DNA from: Chloroflexota bacterium
GTDB taxonomy: Bacteria > Chloroflexota > Anaerolineae > CG2-30-64-16
DNA length: 7,175 bases
Direction: 5' to 3'
Assembly (NCBI GenBank): GCA_029555885.1
Contig: JAKPQT010000568.1
Span: 1-7,175 of the forward strand
Part shown: piece by piece, positions 1 through 6,048 of the stretch
How the letters are laid out: the number at the start of each line of letters is the position of its first letter
Position numbering within the stretch: the stretch's first letter is position 1
Program-made: the position numbers and the translations under genes
Notes under the pieces: model-generated
What the model was told of the DNA's origin: nothing
What the model saw: the letters and a program-made list of their open reading frames with translations, nothing else
Database searches by the model: none

Positions 1-43
1 CCCTCGATGCCTGATGGATGGTTGAGATAGGAAATATCCTGGC

Positions 44-2482
44 TCACGCACTGCCATCCGCGCCCTGGGCTGCATCGTCCAGGGGCTGCGGAGGCTGGTG
101 GCGGGGCGTCGTGAAGTCGATGGTGGGCGCTTCGGCCGGCCGCAGGTCGATGGGCAGCTCCACATGGAACGCGCTGCCATGGCCCGAAATGCCATCGCTT
201 TCCACCCAGACGGAACCGTCGTGGCGCTCGATGATATGGCGCGTGATGCTCAATCCCAGGCCCGTACCCCGGTACGCGCGCTTCTCCCCGCGGTCGACCT
301 GGTAGAAAAGATCGAAGATCTTCTCCTGCTCGTCCGGCGGGATGCCGATGCCCGAATCCGCGACGGTCAGCCGCACGCGGTCGTCCACCCGCTCGCCGGA
401 AATGACGATTTCGCCCCCGCCCGGTGTGAACTTGATCGCATTCTCCACAAGGTTCGTCAACACCTGCTCCAGCCGCGTGCGGTCGCCGTCGATCTCCGGC
501 AGGTCATCGGGGAGGTCTTGGGTCAAGCGCAGCCCGCCCTCCTCGGCCAGCGGCGCAAGCTTGGCGTTGACGCTGCGCGCCATCGCGGGCAGCGACACCT
601 CAGCCAGGTGCAGTCGCACGCGGCCCGCCTCCATGCGCGAAAATTCGAGCAGGTCGTCGATCATGCGCTGGAGCACTAGCGTCTGCGTCCGCACGGTCTT
701 GAGGAAGTCCTCTTGCAGCTCGCTGACCGGGCCAGTCTTGCCCATCAGGATGATCTCGACGAAGCCCTTGATCGAGTGCAGCGGCGTGCGCAGCTCGTGG
801 CTGACCACGGAGAGGAAGTTGGACTTCATCCGTTCCAGCTCTTTTTGCGCAGTGACATCGCGCAGGACCGCAACCACCCCGCCGACCTGCCCCTCGGCAT
901 CCAGGACGGGCGAAGCCAGGATGCCGTAGGTGCGGCACTCGTCCGCGAATGGCATCTCGCCCTGGCCGGGGCACGGCAGGTCCAGCTCACGAATCTGCTC
1001 CTGGCCGCTCTGCATGGTCTCCGCCAGCAGGTCCACGAATGCGGATACACTGAGATAGGGGCGCAGCGGCACGCCTGCGGGCGGCTCCGCCTCCAGGCCG
1101 AGGATGTCGCGCACCACCGGGTTCATCAGGATCAGCGCCATGTCCGGGTCGACCACGACCACGCCGTCACCGATGCCGGCCAGGACGGCCTCCAGCTCAC
1201 GGCGTTTCTCCCACGCATCCTGGTAGAGCCGCGCGTTCTCCAGCGCGGTGGCCGCAAAGTAGGCGAAGCTGGTGAGCAGCTGCTCGGTCAGGTTGAGCTT
1301 GCCCTGTGCGCGGCTGGCTTGCTGAGCGACGAGCAGAACGCCGATGGGTTGTCCGCGCGAGATGAGCGGCGTCACGATGTAGGGATGGCCGCCGAGCAGT
1401 GCGCCGAGACTCGCCGAAGGAAGATTGAAGATGTGCGAAGCTTCGCTTCGCCAAGAGAAAAGACTGTCACCATCTTCCCGTCTGCCATCTTCCTTCTTCC
1501 CTCTTTCATCTTCCCTTCGTAGCCCTGCCTCGACGCGGACGGGCCGCCCCCCGCGCAGCGCCTCACGGACGGCCGGCTCTGCCGCGAGCGATGCCGCGAA
1601 CGGCTGCACCTGCTCATCGCCGTCCGCGAAGGACGCGCCGCTGAGCATCCCGTCATCGCGGCCCGCCTCGACGAGCGCGACCGCACAGTGGCTGCTTCCC
1701 GTGACGCTGCACAGGTTTTCCAGCACCAGTTGGAGCGTCTCTTCCGTGCGCAGGGTGGTCGCCAGCGCCTTCGAAACCTCCTGCAAGGCGCGCAGCTCCA
1801 GCACGCGGTCCCCCAGGTCAGTCGCGGTGCGCTGGAGGGTTTCGGTCTTCTGCGCCAGCGCGGCTTGCTGCTGCGTCAGCGCGGCATCCATCTCGACGGC
1901 CTCCGCGGTCCGCCGGGCCAGCTCCCATGCCACGAGCACCAGCCCGACCAGCCAGGCCCACAGGAGGATGTAGCGCGTCTGGAAGGCGCCGTCAGCCAGA
2001 AAGCCGAAATTGCCTGCGGCCAGCCGCAGCGCCGCAGTATAACAGGGACCGAACAAGAACGGCATCCAGATCATGCCGGGCAGGGCGGGCGTGAGCGTGA
2101 CCGCTTTGAGCGCCAGCAGCACCAGCAAGATGTAGAGCGGGCTGCTGATGCCGCCGTCGCGCCAGATGAGCGCACTGACCAACAGGGCGTCCGCGGCGTA
2201 GAGGCCGTAGGCCAGCCAGGCATCCGCGCGGCGCGCGACGGCGGTCTGCGGCCGGGTCAGCCAGTAGGCCGTGGACAGGAGCGCCAGCGCTGTGTAGCCC
2301 GCCATCAGCCCCAGCCAGCCGCCGCCAACGCCCGCGTCACGCGTCCGCCAGAGCACCCACGCGCCTAACGCCAGCAGCGTCCAGCGCGTCGGCACGTCCA
2401 CGAGCCGCTGCACGCGCACGAGCGACGGCGGGCGGATACGCCGCGGGGTAGCTGGAAGGGGTGAAGCAGCAGGGTTCATCAT
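44..2482 (-). CDS. Membrane sensor histidine kinase (6TM-GAF-PAS-HisKA-HATPase)
   Basis: This is an 812-residue two-component sensor kinase that should autophosphorylate on His and pass the phosphate to an unidentified response regulator. About six hydrophobic helices lie between residues 33 and 187. A coiled-coil-like signalling helix follows (about 188-230), then GAF (about 230-415), PAS (about 426-546), HisKA (about 547-620) and HATPase (about 665-777). The H-box is SHELRTP with H562. The N-box contains NLVENAIKF with N681. The G1 box is DSGIGIP (D709), the F-box is IFDLFYQ, and the G2 box is GTGLGL (739-744). All catalytic motifs are intact and there is no receiver domain, so it is not a hybrid kinase. 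The start is the first of two adjacent ATGs and overlaps the preceding stop as ATGA. No Shine-Dalgarno sequence is visible, which suggests translational coupling. The GAF domain carries an odd charged insertion at residues 322-356 (see the repeat entry). The last 34 residues are Pro-rich and probably disordered. The ligand is unknown. Confidence 0.97.
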   Translation of the reverse strand: MMNPAASPLPATPRRIRPPSLVRVQRLVDVPTRWTLLALGAWVLWRTRDAGVGGGWLGLMAGYTALALLSTAYWLTRPQTAVARRADAWLAYGLYAADALLVSALIWRDGGISSPLYILLVLLALKAVTLTPALPGMIWMPFLFGPCYTAALRLAAGNFGFLADGAFQTRYILLWAWLVGLVLVAWELARRTAEAVEMDAALTQQQAALAQKTETLQRTATDLGDRVLELRALQEVSKALATTLRTEETLQLVLENLCSVTGSSHCAVALVEAGRDDGMLSGASFADGDEQVQPFAASLAAEPAVREALRGGRPVRVEAGLRREDERGKKEDGRREDGDSLFSWRSEASHIFNLPSASLGALLGGHPYIVTPLISRGQPIGVLLVAQQASRAQGKLNLTEQLLTSFAYFAATALENARLYQDAWEKRRELEAVLAGIGDGVVVVDPDMALILMNPVVRDILGLEAEPPAGVPLRPYLSVSAFVDLLAETMQSGQEQIRELDLPCPGQGEMPFADECRTYGILASPVLDAEGQVGGVVAVLRDVTAQKELERMKSNFLSVVSHELRTPLHSIKGFVEIILMGKTGPVSELQEDFLKTVRTQTLVLQRMIDDLLEFSRMEAGRVRLHLAEVSLPAMARSVNAKLAPLAEEGGLRLTQDLPDDLPEIDGDRTRLEQVLTNLVENAIKFTPGGGEIVISGERVDDRVRLTVADSGIGIPPDEQEKIFDLFYQVDRGEKRAYRGTGLGLSITRHIIERHDGSVWVESDGISGHGSAFHVELPIDLRPAEAPTIDFTTPRHQPPQPLDDAAQGADGSA
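1415..1519. repeat. Purine-rich inverted-repeat element inserted in frame in the kinase GAF domain
   Basis: This 105-nt segment differs sharply from its surroundings. By hand count it has about 49% GC, while the neighbouring hundred bases reach well over 70%. On the coding strand its first half is built of GGAAGATG/GGAAGAAG-like purine units. The two ends are imperfect terminal inverted repeats: reading inward they begin CGAAGGAAGAT on one side and CGAAGGGAAGAT on the other. A perfect 10-bp inverted repeat also pairs 1416-1425 with 1487-1496, and a perfect 12-bp palindrome, GCGAAGCTTCGC, lies at 1435-1446. The length equals 35 codons and encodes kinase residues 322-356, rich in Arg, Glu, Asp, Lys and Gly, without a stop. 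Joining the flanks gives an ordinary GAF stretch. I infer a short interspersed or MITE-like repeat. No target-site duplication is clear, and the exact ends could be off by a few bases. Confidence 0.6.
2479..2482 (-). promoter_or_regulatory. ATGA stop/start overlap coupling the Pro/Thr tail frame to the kinase
   Basis: The TGA that ends the Pro/Thr-rich frame shares bases with the kinase ATG, giving ATGA. The 25 or so bases upstream of this ATG contain no AGGAGG-like sequence. Kinase translation is therefore probably started by ribosomes finishing the upstream frame. A second ATG follows immediately and could serve instead. Confidence 0.6.
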
Positions 2483-2823
2483 CGCGGCGGAATCGATGTG
2501 GCTGTAGGAGCCACTAGCACACCACCCGGCTCATCATCAGCGGGAGGGGGCGGAGCCGGCGGCTGCGCCGGTGGCGTGTAAGTCGGCGTAGCCGACGACG
2601 TCGGCGTGCGCGTCGGCGTGCGCGCCGGACGCCGCGTTGCGGTGGCCGTCGGCGTGTAAGTCGGCGTGTAAGTCGGCGTAGCCGACGACGTGGGCGTGGC
2701 CGACGCCGTCGGCGTGTAAGTCGGCGTAGCCGACGACGTTGGTGTGGCCGACGCCGTCGGCGTCGGCGCGAAGGTCGCCGTGTCCCTCGGCGTCGGCGCT
2801 GGCGTCGGCTGCAGCGGCGTCAC
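2479..2823 (-). CDS. Pro/Thr-rich low-complexity frame, probable C-terminal tail of the propeller protein cut off by a TAG
   Basis: These 114 codons are made almost wholly of Thr, Pro, Ala and Ser, in runs such as TPTSSATPTYTP, with a short acidic patch (ADDEPGG) near the end. There is no catalytic domain, and the composition is that of an extracellular stalk or disordered linker. The frame is continuous with the upstream propeller gene and is separated from it only by one TAG codon; the first codon after that stop is GTG. No Shine-Dalgarno sequence precedes the GTG, so an independent gene is unlikely. I read it as the C-terminal tail of the propeller protein, separated by a nonsense mutation, a sequencing error, or a read-through or reinitiation site. 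Absence of stops is weak evidence here, because the repeats keep another frame on the same strand open as well. The stop overlaps the kinase start, which favours real translation through this region. Confidence 0.5.
   Translation of the reverse strand: MTPLQPTPAPTPRDTATFAPTPTASATPTSSATPTYTPTASATPTSSATPTYTPTYTPTATATRRPARTPTRTPTSSATPTYTPPAQPPAPPPPADDEPGGVLVAPTATSIPPR
2661..2756. repeat. Two tandem 48-bp repeats in the Pro/Thr tail, plus a partial third copy upstream
   Basis: Positions 2661-2708 and 2709-2756 are direct 48-bp copies that differ at only two bases. Each copy encodes one 16-residue unit of the TASATPTSSATPTYTP type. A 29-base core of the unit recurs exactly at 2573-2601, 2663-2691 and 2711-2739. 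The period is a multiple of three, so copy-number change would lengthen or shorten the stalk without a frameshift. Confidence 0.9.
2720..2734. other. Short perfect hairpin (6-bp stem, 3-nt loop), one of three copies
   Basis: GTCGGC and GCCGAC flank a three-base loop here. The same hairpin occurs at 2672-2686 and 2582-2596, one per repeat unit. In the mRNA each could form a small GC-rich stem. There is no T-tract after any of them, so they do not look like intrinsic terminators. They may simply be a by-product of the Thr/Pro/Ser codon pattern. Confidence 0.6.
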
Positions 2824-3954
2824 CTAGCGCACCCACACGCCGTCATCGGTCGCGGCATAGAGCAGCCCGCGCGACCCCGCATCCAGCGCCAACGCGCGGA
2901 CCTGCGCCGCGCCGGGCCGTGCGAGCGTCGTCCACGTCGCGCCGCTGTCGTCGCTGCGATAAACCTCGCCGCCCTGCACGCCGGCATAGAGGGTTTCCGG
3001 GACGCGCACGTCGCTTGCCAGCGCCGTAATCGACCGACCGCCCGGCAGCGGTCCCAGGCTCCAGGATGCGCCGCTGTCCATACTGGCTGCCAGGCCCTCG
3101 GTCGTCGCGGCCCAGGCCCGGATGCCGAAATAGGGCGCGATGGCGAGTGCGGTCACGGGCGCGGCTGCGGGGAGCGCATCGCGCCACGCCAGTCCGCCGC
3201 TGTCGCTGAGCCAGACGCGGCCCGATTCGGTCAGGATGAACAGGTGCTCCGGCGCGCTGCTCTCGGCCAGGAGCGCCACAATCTGCGTCTCACCTTCGCC
3301 AGCGGCCCCTGCGGGCGTGTCAGCGGCCGCCTGCGACCACGGGCCGCCGGGCGCCCAGGTTGCGCCGCCGTCCGTGCTGCGCTGGAGCCGCGTATCGGTC
3401 GCCAGCAAGATCAGGTCGCTCGGCGTCCGCAGGCCGGGGAGGATTGCCAGCGCCGGATGCAGCGGCTTGCCGGGCGCGGGCCCCACGCTGCGCCAGTGGC
3501 CCCCACCGTCTGCCGTATGGTAGAGCTGGCGGAACGCGCCGGAGCCGGTCAGCGCGTAGATGTGCCGCGCGCGACCCGGCACGACGCGCCACGCGGCCAG
3601 CGCAGGCCCGCCGAGGCTGTTGCGCGGCAGTCCCGCGTCGATGCTTTCCCAATCGCCGTCTGCACCCTCGGCGGCGACATAGCGCCACAGGCCCGTCGCA
3701 GTCTCAGCATAGAGCATGTGCTCACCTTCGCCGCTCGCGATGGCGAAATTCAGCACCGTCTGCCCGCGCAGCCCCAGCGCGCGCCAGCCTGTCCCGTCGT
3801 CGCGCGCGGCCAGCGGCCGCACCAGGAGCGGGGCCATGAAGAGCAGGCTGATGGCAAGCAGCGGGATGAGATAGCCCGTGTGCGCCAGGCGCGACGTCTT
3901 CAGCCGCCGTCGTGCGGCCTGCAAAGGGGCGAAAGCCGAGGCACGCGACAACAT
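2824..3954 (-). CDS. Membrane-anchored Asp-box (BNR-like) beta-propeller protein
   Basis: This 376-residue protein has a basic N-terminus (ARRRLKTSR, 14-22) followed by one hydrophobic segment (about 27-48), which fits an uncleaved signal anchor or a signal peptide. The rest should be extracytoplasmic. Repeated Asp-box motifs of the form S/T-x-D-x-G-x-x-W occur at 147-154, 193-200, 291-298 and 334-341. A fifth copy at 250-257 has Ser in place of the Asp. These alternate with 'LYA-TxxGV/LW' strands, as in BNR/sortilin-like and photosynthesis-stability-factor-like propellers. Such folds bind proteins or glycans; no sialidase catalytic Arg triad or Tyr is evident, so I would not call it a sialidase. 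The ATG lies 4 nt after the preceding stop and has a usable AAGG seven bases upstream. The frame ends at TAG just after a propeller strand (DDGVWVR) and then continues open into a Pro/Thr tail, so the intended product may be about 490 residues. Confidence 0.9.
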   Translation of the reverse strand: MLSRASAFAPLQAARRRLKTSRLAHTGYLIPLLAISLLFMAPLLVRPLAARDDGTGWRALGLRGQTVLNFAIASGEGEHMLYAETATGLWRYVAAEGADGDWESIDAGLPRNSLGGPALAAWRVVPGRARHIYALTGSGAFRQLYHTADGGGHWRSVGPAPGKPLHPALAILPGLRTPSDLILLATDTRLQRSTDGGATWAPGGPWSQAAADTPAGAAGEGETQIVALLAESSAPEHLFILTESGRVWLSDSGGLAWRDALPAAAPVTALAIAPYFGIRAWAATTEGLAASMDSGASWSLGPLPGGRSITALASDVRVPETLYAGVQGGEVYRSDDSGATWTTLARPGAAQVRALALDAGSRGLLYAATDDGVWVR

Positions 3955-3958
3955 CAGA

Positions 3959-6031
3959 TTACCTTAGAGGGGGCTCTTCCGCCCGTTCGTTCCAGAAATC
4001 GACGGTCACGCACTCGGCCGCCGGCGCGAGCACGACTACGGTCGGGTTCGGGCTGACCGCGCGCCAGCCGTTCTCCAGCCGCTCGCTCACGCTGTAGCTG
4101 CCGGGGGCGAGGTCCGCAAACCGGTAGTTGCCGCCCGCATCGGTGCGCACGCTGACCGCAGCGCCCCCTCCATCCAGCGTCACCGTCCAACGCGCGAGCG
4201 GTGCGCCGCCCTTCGTGTCGCGCAACTGCCCGACGATGCAGACCAACGCAGGCGGCGTGGCCGTGGGTGCAGGCGCGCGGGTGGCCGCGGGGACCGGCGA
4301 CGGCGCGGGTGTCACGATCGCGAGCGCAGTCAGGTCCCCGCGCACCTCGACCGCGGTGACCGGCAGCCAGCCCTCAGTCGCACTGCCGCCGGATGCCGGC
4401 GTGATGCAGCATACGCGCAGCCAGAGACCGTCCGCGCGGCGGCCCGTAATCTCCAGCTCGCTCCCCGCCGCCACCTGCCCGACAAGGCGATAGGTGCTGC
4501 CGGGGCCTGCGCGTGCGCTGACCGGGCCTTGCGGCACGATAGCAAGCGGCCGCGGGGTCGGCACGGGCGAAGGCGTGTTCGTCGGTCGCGGGGTCGGTGT
4601 CGGCGTGAAGGAGCGGGCCAGCATCTCCCCCTCCACCGCGCGGCTGTTGTCGTCCACCGGCACGTCTTGCGCGCGGCGGTACAGCGCGATGGCCGCGGGC
4701 ACGTCGCCGCGGCGCAGTGCAGCATCGGCATCCGCCAGCAGCAACCCGTAGAGCTGCCGCGCGATGCGTCCCTGGCCGAAGCCGGGCGTCTCCGAGGCCC
4801 GGGTCTCCGCGACCAGGGCTTCCAGCCGGATCAGCGCCTCGTCCCGCTCATCGCGCGCCAGCGTGCGCAGCGCCTCCAGGTACAATCCGCCGAGCCGCCG
4901 CGCCTCGAGTGCCATGCGGTTGCGCGGGTGGATGCTCAGCGCGCGGGAGAAATACTCCACTGCCTGCCCGACGGCGGCCAGATCCGCTGCCGGATCGCCG
5001 CTGCCCGTGCCTTCCACCAGGTCCTGCCCCGCATTCAGGTAACACACGAACAAAAACTCGTTGACTGCCTCGGTGCGATAGGAGCCGTCCAGCTCCTTGA
5101 TCTTCTCGAACTGCTCGATGGCCGCGGTCCACTGCGCCAGGTCGTAGAGGCGACTGCCATCGGCATACAGCGCGGCCAGGCGGCTGCGCCGCGAGACGAA
5201 ATCGGCGCGTGCCTGGGCGTCCGCGTAGCCGGGGTCCACGGCCAGGATTCTGTCCAGCTCCGCGGCCGCGCGCTCCCAGTCCTCCTCGGCGATGGCCGCC
5301 TCGGCGGCTGCGTAATCCTGGGCCAGCGTCTGCTGTCGCTCGGCGCGCGCGAGGCCGGAGCGCGCCTGCGGGTCATCCGGTGCAATCGCAAGCAACTGCC
5401 GGAAGGCATCCTGCGCGCCTTCGTAATCGCCTGCGGTCAGGCGTTCCTGCCCGCGGTTGAACAACTCCTGCGCATCCTGCTCGGAGGCCCGATTCCACGG
5501 CAGCAGCGTCTGCCAGGAGCGGGCCGCGGAACCCGGCGCGCCCACCTGGAGCGCGACCAGGAGCAGCGCCACCACACCGATGAACCCCAACAGCCCCACG
5601 CCCCACACGCGCCATGAACCGCCCTTGCGCCGCACGGACTGTGACCGTTCGCGCGGCGCGCCGTATGCCGCATCCGGGGAGACATCCGGCGCGGCTGCTT
5701 CGAGCTGGAGGAACCACTGGACTTCGTCCAGCAGGGCATCGAGTCCGGGCCGCGCCGGTTGTAGCGCCTTGAGCCGGCGAAACCGTTCGAGGGCCTGTTC
5801 CCAGTTGCGATGCTGATACGCGGCCATGCCCTCGTAATAGAGAGCTTCGGCGGGGTCCGGCGGCGGCGAAGTCAGGCCGTAAGCGCGGCGATGCTCGGCA
5901 GCAGACAGGCGGACATTCGCGGCCCGCGCGGCGCTGGACGGGCTGCCATTGTCCGGTCGGTCCGGCGTCGATTCGGCTTCCGCCTTCGGGAACTCAACCT
6001 CGGCCATAAACTCGTTCTGCGGTTCGCTCAA
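3959..6031 (-). CDS. Membrane TPR protein with external SH3b and SdrD-B/CarboxypepD-regulatory-like domains
   Basis: This 690-residue protein starts with a TPR-like pair of helices (about 63-96). Basic residues (RRKGG) then precede one transmembrane helix (about 141-163), so the N-terminus should be cytoplasmic and the rest outside. TPR-like helices follow at about 184-217, 235-268, 283-316, 328-368 and 424-455. A Pro/Thr linker (475-495) leads to a bacterial SH3-like domain (about 497-565, containing SARAGPGSTY and WLPV). A second linker (573-594) leads to a beta-sandwich (about 597-682) with the TDAGGNYRFADLAPGSYSV signature of SdrD-B/carboxypeptidase-regulatory-like folds. C598 and C674 could form a disulfide, and C541-C542 are adjacent. 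It is likely a scaffold or wall-binding protein, with no enzyme motif seen. The TTG start is the first possible after an in-frame TGA; ATG at 6007 (residue 9) is an equally good choice, and neither has a clear ribosome binding site. Confidence 0.92.
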   Translation of the reverse strand: MSEPQNEFMAEVEFPKAEAESTPDRPDNGSPSSAARAANVRLSAAEHRRAYGLTSPPPDPAEALYYEGMAAYQHRNWEQALERFRRLKALQPARPGLDALLDEVQWFLQLEAAAPDVSPDAAYGAPRERSQSVRRKGGSWRVWGVGLLGFIGVVALLLVALQVGAPGSAARSWQTLLPWNRASEQDAQELFNRGQERLTAGDYEGAQDAFRQLLAIAPDDPQARSGLARAERQQTLAQDYAAAEAAIAEEDWERAAAELDRILAVDPGYADAQARADFVSRRSRLAALYADGSRLYDLAQWTAAIEQFEKIKELDGSYRTEAVNEFLFVCYLNAGQDLVEGTGSGDPAADLAAVGQAVEYFSRALSIHPRNRMALEARRLGGLYLEALRTLARDERDEALIRLEALVAETRASETPGFGQGRIARQLYGLLLADADAALRRGDVPAAIALYRRAQDVPVDDNSRAVEGEMLARSFTPTPTPRPTNTPSPVPTPRPLAIVPQGPVSARAGPGSTYRLVGQVAAGSELEITGRRADGLWLRVCCITPASGGSATEGWLPVTAVEVRGDLTALAIVTPAPSPVPAATRAPAPTATPPALVCIVGQLRDTKGGAPLARWTVTLDGGGAAVSVRTDAGGNYRFADLAPGSYSVSERLENGWRAVSPNPTVVVLAPAAECVTVDFWNERAEEPPLR
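3962..3965 (-). promoter_or_regulatory. Ribosome binding site of the propeller gene
   Basis: AAGG lies seven bases before the ATG of the propeller gene and overlaps the last codons and stop of the TPR gene. It is the only convincing Shine-Dalgarno-like sequence before a start in this window, and it supports the chosen ATG. Confidence 0.5.
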
Positions 6032-6048
6032 CGTCGATAGTCAACTCA

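Noticed and set aside
1..43. Possible terminator after the kinase (AGGAAATATCCT at 30-41)
   Set aside because: The stem is only four base pairs with no T-tract in the direction of transcription; nothing else is seen in this stretch.
313..322. GAAGATCTTC palindrome resembling the GAF insert
   Set aside because: It encodes the kinase F-box (KIFDLF) and has no surrounding inverted repeats or composition shift.
713..1522. 269-codon open frame on the plus strand
   Set aside because: It is a shadow antisense to the kinase, whose motifs are unmistakable; its end runs through the inserted repeat only by chance.
2573..2756. CRISPR-like array
   Set aside because: The units are adjacent coding repeats of Thr/Pro codons with no unique spacers of regular size.
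2537..2836. 99-codon frame rich in Ala, Asp, Gly and His on the minus strand
   Set aside because: It is an alternate frame of the same low-complexity repeats as the Pro/Thr tail; repeat DNA of this composition lacks stops in several frames.
4529..5617. 362-codon open frame on the plus strand
   Set aside because: It is antisense to the TPR gene, rich in Arg/Gln/His without domain pattern, and is explained by the third-position GC bias of the real gene.
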